Assembly: GCA_017515325.1 (NCBI GenBank)
Contig: JAFWGA010000027.1
Span: 1 to 55,102, forward strand
Origin: Blautia sp.
GTDB taxonomy: Bacteria > Bacillota > Clostridia > Lachnospirales > Lachnospiraceae
Reading direction: 5' to 3'
Length of the DNA: 55,102 nucleotides
The position numbers and the translations under genes were made by a program. Of the stretch, positions 8,683 to 17,875 are shown piece by piece. Position 1 is the first letter of the stretch. Every line of letters starts with the position of its first letter. Under the pieces are notes generated by a model, which saw only the letters and a program-made list of their open reading frames with translations, made no database searches and was not told the DNA's origin.

Positions 8683-8970
8683 ATGAACAAGTACGAGCTG
8701 GCACTGGTTGTAAATGCCAAAATCGACGATGAAGCCCGTGACGCTGTTGTCGAAAAAGCCAAGGGCTACATCACCCGCTATGAAGGTGTCATTTCCGAGG
8801 TCGAGGAGTGGGGCAAGAAGCGTCTCGCTTACGAGATTCAGAAAATGGACGAAGGCTACTTCTATTTTATTCAGTTCGAGGCGGATCCGAGTGTCCCCGG
8901 AGAGCTTGAAAGCCATATGCGCATTATGGACAATGTCCTGAGATATCTGATCGTCCGCAAGGATGCATAG
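8683..8970 (+). CDS. rpsF: 30S ribosomal protein S6
   Basis: 95 residues, normal length. Opens MNKYELALVVNAKIDDEARD and contains EEWGKKRLAYEIQKMDEGYF and the closing RIMDNVLRYLIVRKDA, all typical of bacterial S6. It binds S18 in the platform of the small subunit. AAGGAGG lies nine bases before the ATG. First gene of the rpsF-ssb-rpsR operon. Confidence 0.97.
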   Translation: MNKYELALVVNAKIDDEARDAVVEKAKGYITRYEGVISEVEEWGKKRLAYEIQKMDEGYFYFIQFEADPSVPGELESHMRIMDNVLRYLIVRKDA

Positions 8971-9117
8971 AACGATTCCTGAACTCCCGTTAAGATGGTT
9001 TATTTGTAGTCAGACGCTTACCGGCAGACTGCACTCAGTGAGTGGGGCAGCTTCTTTTCCCGAAGGAGATGCCAGTCTCTACCATAATGACCAGGTTCAG
9101 CATGAAAGGCAGAAAAT

Positions 9118-9591
9118 ATGAATAAAGTGATTTTAATGGGACGTTTGACCAGAGATCCTGAGGTGAGATATTCCGCAGGTGACAATTCTCAGGCTGTGGC
9201 CAATTTTACGTTAGCAGTTGACCGCAGATTCAAGCGTGACGGTGAGCAGACCGCGGATTTTCTGCGTTGTGTCTCTTTTGGCCGTCAGGCTGAGTTTGTG
9301 GAGAGATATCTGCATCAGGGGAGTAAAGTCGTCGTTGAAGGTCGGATCCAGACCGGCAGTTATACCAACCGTGAGGGTCAAAAGGTTTATACGACAGATA
9401 TCATAGTCGAAAATATAGAGTTTGCGGAGAGCAAGGCTGCCAGCGACAGCTACCAGGCATCCCGTTCCCAGCAGACGCAGCGCGGCCCGGCGCCTGCAGC
9501 ATCTTCCTTTGATGATGCCGGCGGCGCAGACGGATTAGATGGCTTTATGAATATTCCTGATGGCATAGAAGAAGAACTTCCGTTTAATTGA
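9118..9591 (+). CDS. ssb: Single-stranded DNA-binding protein
   Basis: 157 residues. An OB fold is at 1-105 (MNKVILMGRLTRDPEVRYSA, DFLRCVSFGRQAEFVERYL, GSKVVVEGRIQTGSYTNREG), followed by a low-complexity Gln/Ala/Gly linker and the acidic tip ending EEELPFN, which is close to the conserved DDDLPF docking tail. Coats single-stranded DNA during replication and repair. A 147-base spacer separates it from rpsF and the ribosome binding site (GAAAGGCAG) is moderate. Confidence 0.96.
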   Translation: MNKVILMGRLTRDPEVRYSAGDNSQAVANFTLAVDRRFKRDGEQTADFLRCVSFGRQAEFVERYLHQGSKVVVEGRIQTGSYTNREGQKVYTTDIIVENIEFAESKAASDSYQASRSQQTQRGPAPAASSFDDAGGADGLDGFMNIPDGIEEELPFN

Positions 9592-9602
9592 TGAAGGAGA
9601 CT

Positions 9603-9695
9603 GATTTTGTCTTCGGCAGCCTCATCTGCCGATAGGGCAAAATCGTCATCCGAAAACAGATGTCAGTGTAGAGCTGAGTTCTAAGAGGAGGAAAG
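9603..9695 (+). promoter_or_regulatory. Structured rpsR leader (copy R1 of a repeated leader motif)
   Basis: A hairpin of GATTTTGT/GCAAAATC enclosing TCGGCAG/CTGCCGA spans 9603-9644. From TCTGCCGA at 9625 to CTAAGAGGAGGAAAG at 9681-9695 the sequence resembles 27126-27193 upstream of the DegV gene: both have TCTGCCGA, CAAAA, TCATCCGAA, ACAG, TAGAGC and the 13-base GTTCTAAGAGGAG. The last part supplies the rpsR Shine-Dalgarno site. Confidence 0.5.
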
Positions 9696-9701
9696 ACCAT
9701 C

Positions 9702-9968
9702 ATGGCATATACAAACAGAGGCGAGAGACCAGATTCTCCGATGAAAAGACGTGGCGGGCGCAGAAGGAAAAAGGTTTGCGTTTTCTGCGGCAAAGAGAAT
9801 AATGAGATCGATTACAAGGATGCAGCAAAGCTGAGAAAATATGTTTCCGAACACGGCAAGATCCTTCCCAGGAGGATTACTGGAAACTGTGCTAAGCATC
9901 AGAGAGCTCTTACTCTTGCAGTGAAGCGTGCGCGCCATATGGCGATCATGCCCTATATCCAGGACTGA
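9702..9968 (+). CDS. rpsR: 30S ribosomal protein S18
   Basis: 88 residues. Contains the zinc-type start [20 protein letters not shown], then the S18 core [40 protein letters not shown] and a basic C-terminus. Cys residues at CVFC and in NCAKHQ suggest a metal-binding S18. It binds S6 in the 30S platform. Last gene of the operon. Confidence 0.97.
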   Translation: MAYTNRGERPDSPMKRRGGRRRKKVCVFCGKENNEIDYKDAAKLRKYVSEHGKILPRRITGNCAKHQRALTLAVKRARHMAIMPYIQD

Positions 9969-9989
9969 TCTGTCTTTTGAGGAGATGGA

Positions 9990-10024
9990 TTGTCATACGG
10001 GAAGATGCGTTCTAAGAGGAGAAG
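9990..10024 (+). repeat. Copy R3 of the GTTCTAAGAGGAG leader motif
   Basis: GTTCTAAGAGGAGAAG is preceded by TGTCATaCGGgAAgA, recalling TCATCCGAAgACA of the other copies. Unlike R1, R2 and R4 it is not followed by a start codon; it lies between rpsR and its terminator. Confidence 0.4.
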
Positions 10025-10054
10025 CATCATTTGAATTCTGATTTTTGTGAATCC

Positions 10055-10090
10055 GGCTGCAGCATGATGTTTGCTGCAGCCTTTTCTTTT
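10055..10090 (+). terminator. Terminator of rpsF-ssb-rpsR
   Basis: GGCTGCAGCA and TGCTGCAGCC form a perfect 10-bp stem with a 7-base loop, followed by a T-rich tail. Confidence 0.88.
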
Positions 10091-10099
10091 TCGGAAAAG

Positions 10100-10128
10100 T
10101 TGAAAGAAAGCTATGATTCTGGTATAAT
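10100..10128 (+). promoter_or_regulatory. Sigma-A promoter of gdpP-rplI-dnaB
   Basis: TTGAAA (10100-10105), 17 bases, TATAAT (10123-10128). The resulting leader of about 130 bases contains palindromic repeat copy C. Confidence 0.7.
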
Positions 10129-10130
10129 TA

Positions 10131-10208
10131 TTGTACGCGCATGAATTAGGTGTGGAATCATGCGCAGTAAACGAATCAGAATGCAGGCATTTTTGTCCGT
10201 TTACGATA
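10131..10208 (-). repeat. Bipartite palindromic repeat, copy C
   Basis: Reading the minus strand gives GTAAACGgAC, then AATGCCTGCATTC, GATTCGTTTACTGCGC and a shortened second half ending GAATTCATGCGC-like. It is the same family as 25187-25280 and 51735-51837. It lies in the gdpP leader. Confidence 0.7.
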
Positions 10209-10268
10209 TAATGGCAGGGCTGCCGTAACTACAAAAAGCAAAGTGCCGGTTTTTGAAAAGGAAAAGCG

Positions 10269-12407
10269 ATGGAAAATAAGATGAAAAAGAAAGGGCCGAT
10301 TGTACGCTATCTCATGGGTTCCGTTTATCTGACCCTTCTTCTTGTTTTTATTAATCTGCTGGTTTATGTGGTCAGCTATAAGGGCGGTGTGATTCTATCC
10401 CTGGGGATTTTGATTTATGTCGGCAGCTCTTTTGCGATCTATCTGAAACAAAAGCCATTGATCCTGAATGAAATGGCTGCCTTCTCTTCCCAATATGAGA
10501 CTTTTGAAAATCAGCTGCTGACGGAGATGGAGCTTCCCTTTGCCATAGCGGATCCTACAGGGCAGGTGATCTGGGGAAACGATGCATTTTGCGCTGTGAC
10601 AGAGCATGAGAGGCTGGACCGCTTTTCCCTGGATGAGGTCTTTGTCAAGCTATCGGCTGAAAGTGCCCCTCCTGTTATGGGTGACAAGAAGAAAAGGGCA
10701 GAAGAGACGACGGCTGCTTCAGCCAAGGAAGAGACAAAACAAAAACAGATTAGAGACATCGCGGAAAAAAAGCAGGATAATTACCTGGTTCAGGTTAAGG
10801 ACAGATTGTTTCGGCTTCAGATCCGGAGGATATCCATAAACAGCCTGGAGCTGCCGGCAGAGATTTTTGAAGACATTGGACAGTACCCTTTCCTTCAGGG
10901 CATCTGCCTGTATGACGAGACCCAGTTCCGTAAGATACAGGATAAATACGAGGATGAAAAACTTGTTGTAGGCCTGGCCTATCTGGACAATTATGAAGAG
11001 GCACTGGAAAGCGTGGAGGAGGTCAGGCGTTCCCTGCTGATCGCTTTGATTGACCGTCGCGTGGGAAAATACTTTTCTGATTTTGACGGGATCGTGCGAA
11101 AGCTGGAAAAGGACAAATACTTCCTGGTGTTGAAGAATTCCTCCCTGGAACGGCTGAAAGAGGATCGGTTTCAGATTCTGGAGGATGTCAAAAGCGTCAA
11201 TATCGGGAACAGTATGGCATTGACTATCAGTATCGGGATCGGACTGAACGGCATTTCTTTCCGCCAGAATAATGAATATGCCAGAATAGCCATGGAGATG
11301 GCTCTTGGCCGGGGAGGAGACCAGGCTGCCGTAAAGGACGGCCAGACCATTACCTATTGGGGCGGAAAGTCGCTTCAGCCGGAGAAAAATACCCGGGTCA
11401 AGGCGAGGATGAAGGCACAGGCACTGAAGGAATTTCTTTCTGCCAAGGACAGAGTCCTCTGTATGGGACACAAGATTACAGATGTCGATGCCCTGGGGGC
11501 GTCCATTGGTGTGTATCGGGCCTGCAAGACGCTTGGCAAGCAGGCACAGATTGTCATCAACGATCCTTCTACCTCGATCCGTCCTCTGATTGCAGGCTAT
11601 ATGGAGGATCCGGAGTATGAGCAGGACATGTTTATAGACAGTGCCAGAGCCATGGAGCTGGCAGACGAGGATACTGTCGTAGTTGTGGTAGACACCAACA
11701 AGCCGAGCTATACGGAATGTCCTGAGCTTCTGAGCAGGACAAAGACCATAGTAGTCCTGGATCATCATCGCAGAGGCAACGAGGGAATTGATAATGCGGT
11801 TCTTTCTTACGTGGAGCCCTATGCTTCTTCAGCCTGTGAGATGGTGGCGGAGATCCTGCAGTACTTCTCTGAGGATCTGAAGCTGCGAAGCCTGGAGGCA
11901 GACTGTCTTTATGCCGGTATTGTCATTGATACGAACAATTTTACGACACGGGCCGGGGTACGTACCTTTGAAGCGGCAGCCTATCTGCGCCGCAATGGAG
12001 CGGATACAACCCGGGTCAGGAAAATGCTGCGGGATAACATAGATTCCTACAAGGCAAAGGCAGAGGCAGTACGCACCGCTGAGATATACCGGGATTATTA
12101 TGCTATCGCAGTCTGCCCTGGCGAAGGTCTGGAAAGCCCTACCGTTGTCGGAGCCCAGGCAGCAAACGAGCTTTTGAATATTGCAGGAGTGAAGGCTTCC
12201 TTTGTCCTGACCAGATTCAAACAGGAGGTTTACATCAGCGCCAGAGCCATCGACGAGGTGAATGTGCAGCTGATGATGGAGAAGCTGGGCGGCGGCGGCC
12301 ATCTGAATGTAGCCGGAGCACAGATGAAGGGATCCGAGGAGGAAGTCAAGAAGAGCCTGGAGAAAATCATAGATGAATTTATCGAAGAAGGAGGAAGCAG
12401 ACAATGA
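10269..12407 (+). CDS. gdpP: Cyclic-di-AMP phosphodiesterase GdpP
   Basis: 712 residues. Two membrane segments are within residues 1-60, a PAS-like domain follows, then a degenerate GGDEF domain around 220-370 (no GGDEF signature). The DHH phosphodiesterase has GHKITDVDALGAS near 400, VVVVDTN near 478 and DHHRRGN near 498, and the DHHA1 domain has GGGGHLNVAGAQ near 675. Degrades c-di-AMP and so affects cell wall and potassium homeostasis. The extra stretch rich in Lys/Glu near 140-165 interrupts the PAS region. Its stop overlaps rplI by four bases. Confidence 0.95.
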   Translation: MENKMKKKGPIVRYLMGSVYLTLLLVFINLLVYVVSYKGGVILSLGILIYVGSSFAIYLKQKPLILNEMAAFSSQYETFENQLLTEMELPFAIADPTGQVIWGNDAFCAVTEHERLDRFSLDEVFVKLSAESAPPVMGDKKKRAEETTAASAKEETKQKQIRDIAEKKQDNYLVQVKDRLFRLQIRRISINSLELPAEIFEDIGQYPFLQGICLYDETQFRKIQDKYEDEKLVVGLAYLDNYEEALESVEEVRRSLLIALIDRRVGKYFSDFDGIVRKLEKDKYFLVLKNSSLERLKEDRFQILEDVKSVNIGNSMALTISIGIGLNGISFRQNNEYARIAMEMALGRGGDQAAVKDGQTITYWGGKSLQPEKNTRVKARMKAQALKEFLSAKDRVLCMGHKITDVDALGASIGVYRACKTLGKQAQIVINDPSTSIRPLIAGYMEDPEYEQDMFIDSARAMELADEDTVVVVVDTNKPSYTECPELLSRTKTIVVLDHHRRGNEGIDNAVLSYVEPYASSACEMVAEILQYFSEDLKLRSLEADCLYAGIVIDTNNFTTRAGVRTFEAAAYLRRNGADTTRVRKMLRDNIDSYKAKAEAVRTAEIYRDYYAIAVCPGEGLESPTVVGAQAANELLNIAGVKASFVLTRFKQEVYISARAIDEVNVQLMMEKLGGGGHLNVAGAQMKGSEEEVKKSLEKIIDEFIEEGGSRQ

Positions 12408-12850
12408 AGGTGATTCTTTTAGAAGACGTAAAGGCACTGGGAAAGAAAGGTGAGATCGTAACAGTCAGCGACGGCTATGCCAGAAACCTGTTGCTTCCCA
12501 AAAAAATGGCAGCAGAGGTTACAGCCAAAAATCTCAACGACCTGAAGCTGCAGAAGGCCAATGATGAGAAAGTTGCCCAGGAAAACCTGGATGCAGCCCG
12601 TCGGCTGGCAGGCGAAATCGAGGGGAAGGAGATCATTCTGACCCTGAAGTGTGGAGAGGGGGGGAAAGCCTTTGGCTCTATCTCTACCAAGGAAATCAGT
12701 GAGGGCATCAAAGACCAGCTTCACAAGGAGATAGACAAGAAGAAAATTCAGCTTTCCAGCCCGATCAAGGAGCTGGGGACATCAGAGGTTTCCATCCGTC
12801 TTCATCCTAAGGTGGCGGCGTCTGTAAAGATCACCGTCAAGGCACAGTAA
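12404..12850 (+). CDS. rplI: 50S ribosomal protein L9
   Basis: 148 residues. N-terminal rRNA-binding domain with VILLEDVKALGKKGEIVTVS and DGYARNLLLPKKMA, then the long connecting helix and the C-terminal domain with GEGGKAFGSIST (the conserved GKLFGSVT motif). Start overlaps the gdpP stop (ATGA), so the genes are translationally coupled. Confidence 0.97.
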   Translation: MKVILLEDVKALGKKGEIVTVSDGYARNLLLPKKMAAEVTAKNLNDLKLQKANDEKVAQENLDAARRLAGEIEGKEIILTLKCGEGGKAFGSISTKEISEGIKDQLHKEIDKKKIQLSSPIKELGTSEVSIRLHPKVAASVKITVKAQ

Positions 12851-12870
12851 GAAACACAGGAAAAGAAAAA

Positions 12871-14199
12871 ATGGAAGAAGCTCTGATTCGACGTGTCATG
12901 CCAAACAGCCTGCAGGCAGAACAGGCTGTTCTGGGAGCAATGCTGCTGAATCGTGATGCCATTCTGATAGCCTCGGAAATTCTCACTGGCGAGGATTTCT
13001 ATCAACAGCAGTATGGCATTATTTTTGAAGCCATGGTTGAGCTGTGCAATGAAGGGAAAACGGTAGATCTGGTGACACTTCAAAACCGTCTGAAGGAAAA
13101 GGACCTTCCGCCCTCCATCAGCAGCATGGAATATGTAAGAGACCTTCTCGAGGCAGTTCCCAGTTCGGAGAGGGCTGGGGATTATGCCAGGATTGTCCGG
13201 GATAAGGCGGTTCTTCGCCGCCTGATCAAGGTCAATGAGGAGGTGGAGAATGAATGCTATCTTCAGAAGGAGGGAACAGAGGCTATCCTGGAGGCAGCAG
13301 AAAAAAAGCTTTTCCGGGTTCTGCAGGGAAGGATGGTGGACGACTTTGTCCCCATCCAGCAGATAGTTCTGAACGCGGTAAGCAATATCGAAAAGGCTTC
13401 CCGTCAGAAGGGCAGTGTGACCGGTATTCCAACCGGCTTCCTTGACCTGGATTACAAAACCTCCGGGATGCACAATTCTGATCTGGTTCTGGTCGCAGCT
13501 CGGCCTTCCATGGGAAAGACTGCCTTCGTCCTGAATATTGCTCAGTATATGGCCTTTCGGAAAAACGTTACTGTGGTGATTTTCAGCCTGGAAATGTCCA
13601 AGGAACAGTTGGTCAATCGTTTGCTGGCGATGGAGTCACATGTGGATTCCCAGAACCTCAGAACGGGAAACCTGAAGGACGAGGACTGGTCCAGACTGGT
13701 GGAAGGGGCGGATATCATAGGCCGGTCCAACCTGATTATCGATGATACACCTGGGATAACGATGGCCCAACTGCGTTCCAAGTGCCGGAAGTTCAAGTTG
13801 GAACACGACCTCGGCATCATCATGATTGATTATATGCAGTTGATGAGCGGAAGCGGGCGCAGTGATTCGAGACAACAGGAGATATCTGATATTTCCCGCT
13901 CGCTCAAAGCCCTGGCCAGAGAATTAAATGTTCCGGTTATTGTACTGTCACAGCTGAACCGGGCTGTGGAGCAAAGACCGGACCATCGTCCCATGCTCTC
14001 TGATCTGAGAGAATCCGGCGCCATAGAGCAGGATGCGGACGTTGTGATGTTCATCTACAGAGACGATTATTATCACAAGGATACCGAGAAAAAGGATATA
14101 GCAGAGATCATTATTGCGAAGCAGAGAAACGGTCCCATCGGCACAGTGGAGCTGGTCTGGCTTCCCAAATATACGCAGTTCGCAAATCTGAAAAAATAA
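12871..14199 (+). CDS. dnaB: Replicative DNA helicase DnaB
   Basis: 442 residues. N-terminal collar domain with PNSLQAEQAVLGAMLL at 10-26, then the RecA-like motor with Walker A ARPSMGKTAFVLN near 210-222, Walker B IIMIDYMQLM near 315, and the arginine/polarity motifs ALARELNVPVIVLSQLNR and DLRESGAIEQDADVVMFIYR. Unwinds DNA ahead of the replisome. Order gdpP-rplI-dnaB is conserved in Clostridia. No intein. Confidence 0.97.
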   Translation: MEEALIRRVMPNSLQAEQAVLGAMLLNRDAILIASEILTGEDFYQQQYGIIFEAMVELCNEGKTVDLVTLQNRLKEKDLPPSISSMEYVRDLLEAVPSSERAGDYARIVRDKAVLRRLIKVNEEVENECYLQKEGTEAILEAAEKKLFRVLQGRMVDDFVPIQQIVLNAVSNIEKASRQKGSVTGIPTGFLDLDYKTSGMHNSDLVLVAARPSMGKTAFVLNIAQYMAFRKNVTVVIFSLEMSKEQLVNRLLAMESHVDSQNLRTGNLKDEDWSRLVEGADIIGRSNLIIDDTPGITMAQLRSKCRKFKLEHDLGIIMIDYMQLMSGSGRSDSRQQEISDISRSLKALARELNVPVIVLSQLNRAVEQRPDHRPMLSDLRESGAIEQDADVVMFIYRDDYYHKDTEKKDIAEIIIAKQRNGPIGTVELVWLPKYTQFANLKK

Positions 14200-14211
14200 T
14201 AAGGAGAATAC

Positions 14212-15774
14212 ATGAGAAAAGGAAGATATGCTTTGGCCCTGCTTGCGGTGGCTGCTTTTCTGGGATTATCCCCTTCCCCGGTTATGGCTATGAGAGCCGG
14301 AAGGGCACCGGCAGAGCTGTTAAAAGAGACCGAGACCACATTGCCGGCTTCTAAGACCCCTCGGGTGGGAGCTGTGAGCAGCAAAGCCTGGGCAAAGATC
14401 GGCAATGTCTGCTACAATGCCCAGGGTCAGGTGATACCGGGAGCCATTACCCGGGGGATCGATGTCTCCGAGTGGGACGGCGTGATAAACTGGAGCAATG
14501 TGGCGAACTCAGCCGTAGATTTTGTTTTTATCCGCATTATGGATGGTCTGTCTTATCAGGATGTCTATTATGACAGGAACATGAAAGGGGCAAATGAAGC
14601 CGGCATTCCTGTCGGGACTTATGTATACGCAGAAGCGAAGACAGATAAGGAAGCCCTCCAGGAGGCGCAAAAAGCCATCAGCAAAATGAAAGGCTATAAG
14701 GTGTCATATCCTGTGGTCTATGATATGGAATCACCAAAAATGAGCGGGTCTTTGTCCCGTACAGCCATTTCCCGTATTGTCATGACCTTCTGCACAGAGA
14801 TCCGCAAAGCAGGTTATACCCCCATGGTCTATTGTAATCAGACCTGGTACAACCGTTATCTGGATTGGTCTATCATTAACGGAATGGATGTCTGGCTGGC
14901 AAGCTACAGCGACAGGTTTCTGACTCCAGACAGATCTCTCTACGATTTTACCATCTGGCAGGCAACCGCTGGGGACGAGGTCGAAGGACATATCACCACA
15001 AGAAGAATGATTTCGGGGATTCCTGCAGACAGAAACGTGGATATTGATTTTGGTTTTGTGGATTATCTGAAGAGGGTGATACCCAGGACACAGCCGGTGT
15101 CCGGTTATACTCCCTCCGCCAATGCAGACCAGACAGGCCAGGATGACGACCTTTTGAGCCCGCTGCTCATCGCTACCGGGTGGAAAACGATCAACGGAAA
15201 GACATATTATTATAAGAACGGCAAACCGGTGACCGGAGTACAGAGCATCAATGGAAACATCTATTGCTTCACCTCAGAAGGCGTGCTCTATACCAACCGT
15301 CTGATCCGGAATTCTTCCGGTATCTATTACGTAGATGCGAAAGGGTTGCGCGTGCGGAATACCTTTATCACCGTAGGGAAAAACACCTTTTACTTTGGTT
15401 CTGACTATAAAGCTGTCCGGGGTTTGAAACGGATTAACGGAAAGCTCTGGTATTTCCGGAGCAGCAACGGCATTCTCTATAAAGACCAGAAGCTGGCAGG
15501 CCAAAAAACCATATACTACGCAAGTGCCTCAGGAGCATTGGCCACCTCTCGTTTCGTCATCCTGACCGAAAACGGTCGAAAAAATATCTATTATTTCGGG
15601 GAAGACGGAAAGGCTGTGACCGGGTTTCAAAAGATCAACGACAAGACCTATTGCTTTTATCCATCCGGTGCCAGGCTTGGCGTTATGTTGAGAAATATCA
15701 CGATATCCATCGGAGGATATCAGTGCAGCTTCAATAGCGTCGGCGAACTGATCAGCCGAAAAAAAACAGCATAG
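14212..15774 (+). CDS. Secreted GH25 lysozyme with cell-wall-binding repeats
   Basis: 520 residues. Signal peptide at 1-27 ends SPVMAMRA. The glycoside hydrolase family 25 domain spans about 80-285: TRGIDVSEWDGVINW, the catalytic region VVYDMESPKM, and DVWLASYSDRF then FTIWQATA. After a short linker, residues 325-515 carry about eight aromatic repeats of the CW_binding_1 type (for example GWKTINGKTYYYKNGKPVTG). Such proteins cut peptidoglycan between MurNAc and GlcNAc and bind the wall. It starts 12 bases after dnaB behind AAGGAG and ends the operon at the next terminator. Confidence 0.93.
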   Translation: MRKGRYALALLAVAAFLGLSPSPVMAMRAGRAPAELLKETETTLPASKTPRVGAVSSKAWAKIGNVCYNAQGQVIPGAITRGIDVSEWDGVINWSNVANSAVDFVFIRIMDGLSYQDVYYDRNMKGANEAGIPVGTYVYAEAKTDKEALQEAQKAISKMKGYKVSYPVVYDMESPKMSGSLSRTAISRIVMTFCTEIRKAGYTPMVYCNQTWYNRYLDWSIINGMDVWLASYSDRFLTPDRSLYDFTIWQATAGDEVEGHITTRRMISGIPADRNVDIDFGFVDYLKRVIPRTQPVSGYTPSANADQTGQDDDLLSPLLIATGWKTINGKTYYYKNGKPVTGVQSINGNIYCFTSEGVLYTNRLIRNSSGIYYVDAKGLRVRNTFITVGKNTFYFGSDYKAVRGLKRINGKLWYFRSSNGILYKDQKLAGQKTIYYASASGALATSRFVILTENGRKNIYYFGEDGKAVTGFQKINDKTYCFYPSGARLGVMLRNITISIGGYQCSFNSVGELISRKKTA

Positions 15775-15793
15775 CGCCAGACATCAGGATGAC

Positions 15794-15828
15794 AAGGGAG
15801 GGCACACATGGTGCTCTCCTTCTTTTTA
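15794..15828 (+). terminator. Terminator after the GH25 gene
   Basis: AAGGGAGGGCAC pairs with GTGCTCTCCTT around ACATG, followed by CTTTTT. Confidence 0.75.
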
Positions 15829-15894
15829 TGGCATGATATGTTTAACCAGTATTTCCTCTAAAATCGGAACGCAGTTCGGAAGAAAGGTGACTGT

Positions 15895-16617
15895 ATGGGC
15901 AGAGACCAGATTAAGCTGATCGCAATATTGACGATGACAGGAAACCATTTTGCCCATATTTTTCTTGAACCAGCCACAATACTCTATGAGCTCCTGATCG
16001 GGCTGGGTTATCTGACAGCACCGGTGATGTGCTTTTTTCTTGTAGAGGGATATGAGAAAAGTTCCTCCAGGAAGAACTATGCCCTGAGGATTTTTATCAC
16101 CGCCTGCCTGGCCCAGCTGCCCTATCAGAAAGCCCTTGGGATCAGGATGCCCAATATCCTCTTTACCCTGTGTATCTGTATGGCTGTGATTTATATCGAG
16201 AAGAGCGGGAGGAGAGAGAGCTTTGTCCTGAATGGGTTTCTTATCCTTGCCTCAGCCTGGTGCGACTGGGGGGCTGTTCTTCCGTTGGCAGCACTATGGT
16301 TTGTCAGGGCAGGGGAGGATAAAGAGGAACAGAAAAAAACTTTCGGAAGGATAGCCCTTATCATTCTGATCGTGAGTGTACTGGACTACATCCCAAAAAC
16401 CGCCGAGGGGATCAACGGTTTTTGGGCCATACTGATCCATGGAGCTTTCGGAGGCGCAGGCGTTCTTCTGGGCGGTCTGCTGATCTGCTGTTTTTATCAG
16501 CCTCATGCAGTCAGGCGGCAGGGAATCCGTAAGAAAGCGTCACAATGGTTTTTTTATCTTTATTATCCGCTTCATCTGGCGGGCCTGGCCGTTCTGTCCA
16601 ATCTGTGGGGGTTCTGA
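15895..16617 (+). CDS. TraX-like membrane protein
   Basis: 240 residues with about eight membrane segments. Opens GRDQIKLIAILTMTGNHFAH and has LTAPVMCFFLVEGYEKS and the C-terminal FFYLYYPLHLAGLAVL, the pattern of the TraX family (first known from pilin acetylation on F plasmids). In Clostridia TraX proteins are chromosomal and their acceptor is unknown. AAAGGTGA precedes the ATG. Start motif is truncated compared with the second TraX at 40880, which has an extra 18 residues before SLKLLAVLIMVTDH. Confidence 0.85.
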   Translation: MGRDQIKLIAILTMTGNHFAHIFLEPATILYELLIGLGYLTAPVMCFFLVEGYEKSSSRKNYALRIFITACLAQLPYQKALGIRMPNILFTLCICMAVIYIEKSGRRESFVLNGFLILASAWCDWGAVLPLAALWFVRAGEDKEEQKKTFGRIALIILIVSVLDYIPKTAEGINGFWAILIHGAFGGAGVLLGGLLICCFYQPHAVRRQGIRKKASQWFFYLYYPLHLAGLAVLSNLWGF

Positions 16618-16627
16618 GGGGTTCTGG

Positions 16628-16728
16628 TTGACAGCTTTCAGAGAACATGATATCGTATGAGAGAGGATAAACAAACATTAAACAGATAAACAAATGCTTA
16701 AAGGAGACGGTTTGTCTAAGAGGAGAAG
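16628..16728 (+). promoter_or_regulatory. Promoter, direct repeats and leader motif before the HTH-PfkB gene
   Basis: TTGACA (16628-16633), 17 bases, TATCGT (16651-16656). Downstream, GATAAACAAA occurs at 16666-16675 and again at 16685-16694, start to start 19 bases, which is a possible operator for the helix-turn-helix of the encoded kinase. GTCTAAGAGGAGAAG at 16714-16728 is copy R4 of the repeated leader motif and holds the Shine-Dalgarno site. Confidence 0.55.
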
Positions 16729-16734
16729 TATCCC

Positions 16735-17853
16735 ATGACATCACGAGAAAAGCAGATCCTTCATTGGATCAAAGAAAACCCCATGATCTCTCAGGAGGAG
16801 TTGGCTCAGAAAGCGAATATTGCCAGGTCCTCGGTTGCTGTTCATATTTCCAATCTCATGAAAAAAGGACAGATCGCCGGCAAAGGGTATATCGTAAAGG
16901 ACGATCTCTATGCAGTGGTTGTCGGGGGCGTTAACATCGATATCTGCGGTCAGTCCTTTTCCCCTCTTATCGCCCGGGATTCAAATCCCGGATTTACCAG
17001 AATGAGTCTGGGGGGAGTGGGAAGGAACATTGCCCACAATCTGGCCCTGCTGGAGGTGGAGGTCAGTCTTCTCACGGCCCTGGGGGACGATTCCAACGCC
17101 AGGCTGGTGGAAGACAGCTGCTCCGCCCTTGGCATCGATATCCGGCGGGCTCTGAGAGTCCCGGGGGGGCGAACCTCCACCTATCTTTTTCTGAATGGGC
17201 CGGATGGAGACATGGCTCTGGCGGTATCGGATATGAAGATCTGCGAGAGTATCACACCGGCCTATCTGGAAAAGAACACGGTAACGCTGAATCATGCAAA
17301 GGCGGTTGTGATTGATACGAACATCCCAGAGGAGTCCATTCGCTGGCTGACAGAAAAATGTGAAAGTCCTGTTTTCGCAGATCCGGTTTCCGTTGCCAAG
17401 GCAGAAAAGCTGAAACCCTATCTGGGAAGGATCCATACTTTGAAGCCGAACCGGCTGGAAGCGGAATATCTGTCCGGAGTGAAGATCCAGAATGAATCCG
17501 ATTTGAGAAGAGCCGCCCGGATTCTGCTGGATACAGGCCTGGAGAGAGTCTTCATTTCTATGGGCTCTGATGGCGTGTTTTTTGCGGATCATAACCGGAT
17601 GGATCAGGTGCCGGTCTATGAGGCTCAGATGAGAAACGCGACAGGCGCTGGCGATGCTTTTATGGCGGGATTGGTGTGGTCATATTTGCAGGGAGCCGGA
17701 TTGGAGGACGCCGCCTGGCTTTCATCTGCGGCTTCCGCGATAGCCATCGAAGGGAAGGAAACCATCAATCCGGAAATGTCTGTCAAGGCTCTGTTGGAGA
17801 AAGCAAAGGAGAGGGTTTCCGGGGAATTTCTGGCAGACTGTGATATCTGGTAA
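16735..17853 (+). CDS. PfkB-family (pseudouridine-kinase-like) kinase with N-terminal HTH
   Basis: 372 residues. Residues 1-57 form a winged helix-turn-helix (SREKQILHWIKENPMISQEE, then AQKANIARSSVAVHISNLMK). Residues 60-365 are a ribokinase/PfkB fold: VVVGGVNIDICGQ, SLGGVGRNIAHNLALL near 92, and the anion-hole and catalytic base motif NATGAGDAFMAGL near 301-313. This fused arrangement matches the pseudouridine kinase PsuK/YeiC group. The expected partner PsuG (pseudouridine-5'-phosphate glycosidase) is not next to it; a TrpF-like enzyme follows after 22 bases. The HTH suggests the protein also regulates its own operon. Confidence 0.85.
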   Translation: MTSREKQILHWIKENPMISQEELAQKANIARSSVAVHISNLMKKGQIAGKGYIVKDDLYAVVVGGVNIDICGQSFSPLIARDSNPGFTRMSLGGVGRNIAHNLALLEVEVSLLTALGDDSNARLVEDSCSALGIDIRRALRVPGGRTSTYLFLNGPDGDMALAVSDMKICESITPAYLEKNTVTLNHAKAVVIDTNIPEESIRWLTEKCESPVFADPVSVAKAEKLKPYLGRIHTLKPNRLEAEYLSGVKIQNESDLRRAARILLDTGLERVFISMGSDGVFFADHNRMDQVPVYEAQMRNATGAGDAFMAGLVWSYLQGAGLEDAAWLSSAASAIAIEGKETINPEMSVKALLEKAKERVSGEFLADCDIW

Positions 17854-17875
17854 CGTAAATAAGGAGGAAAGAAAA

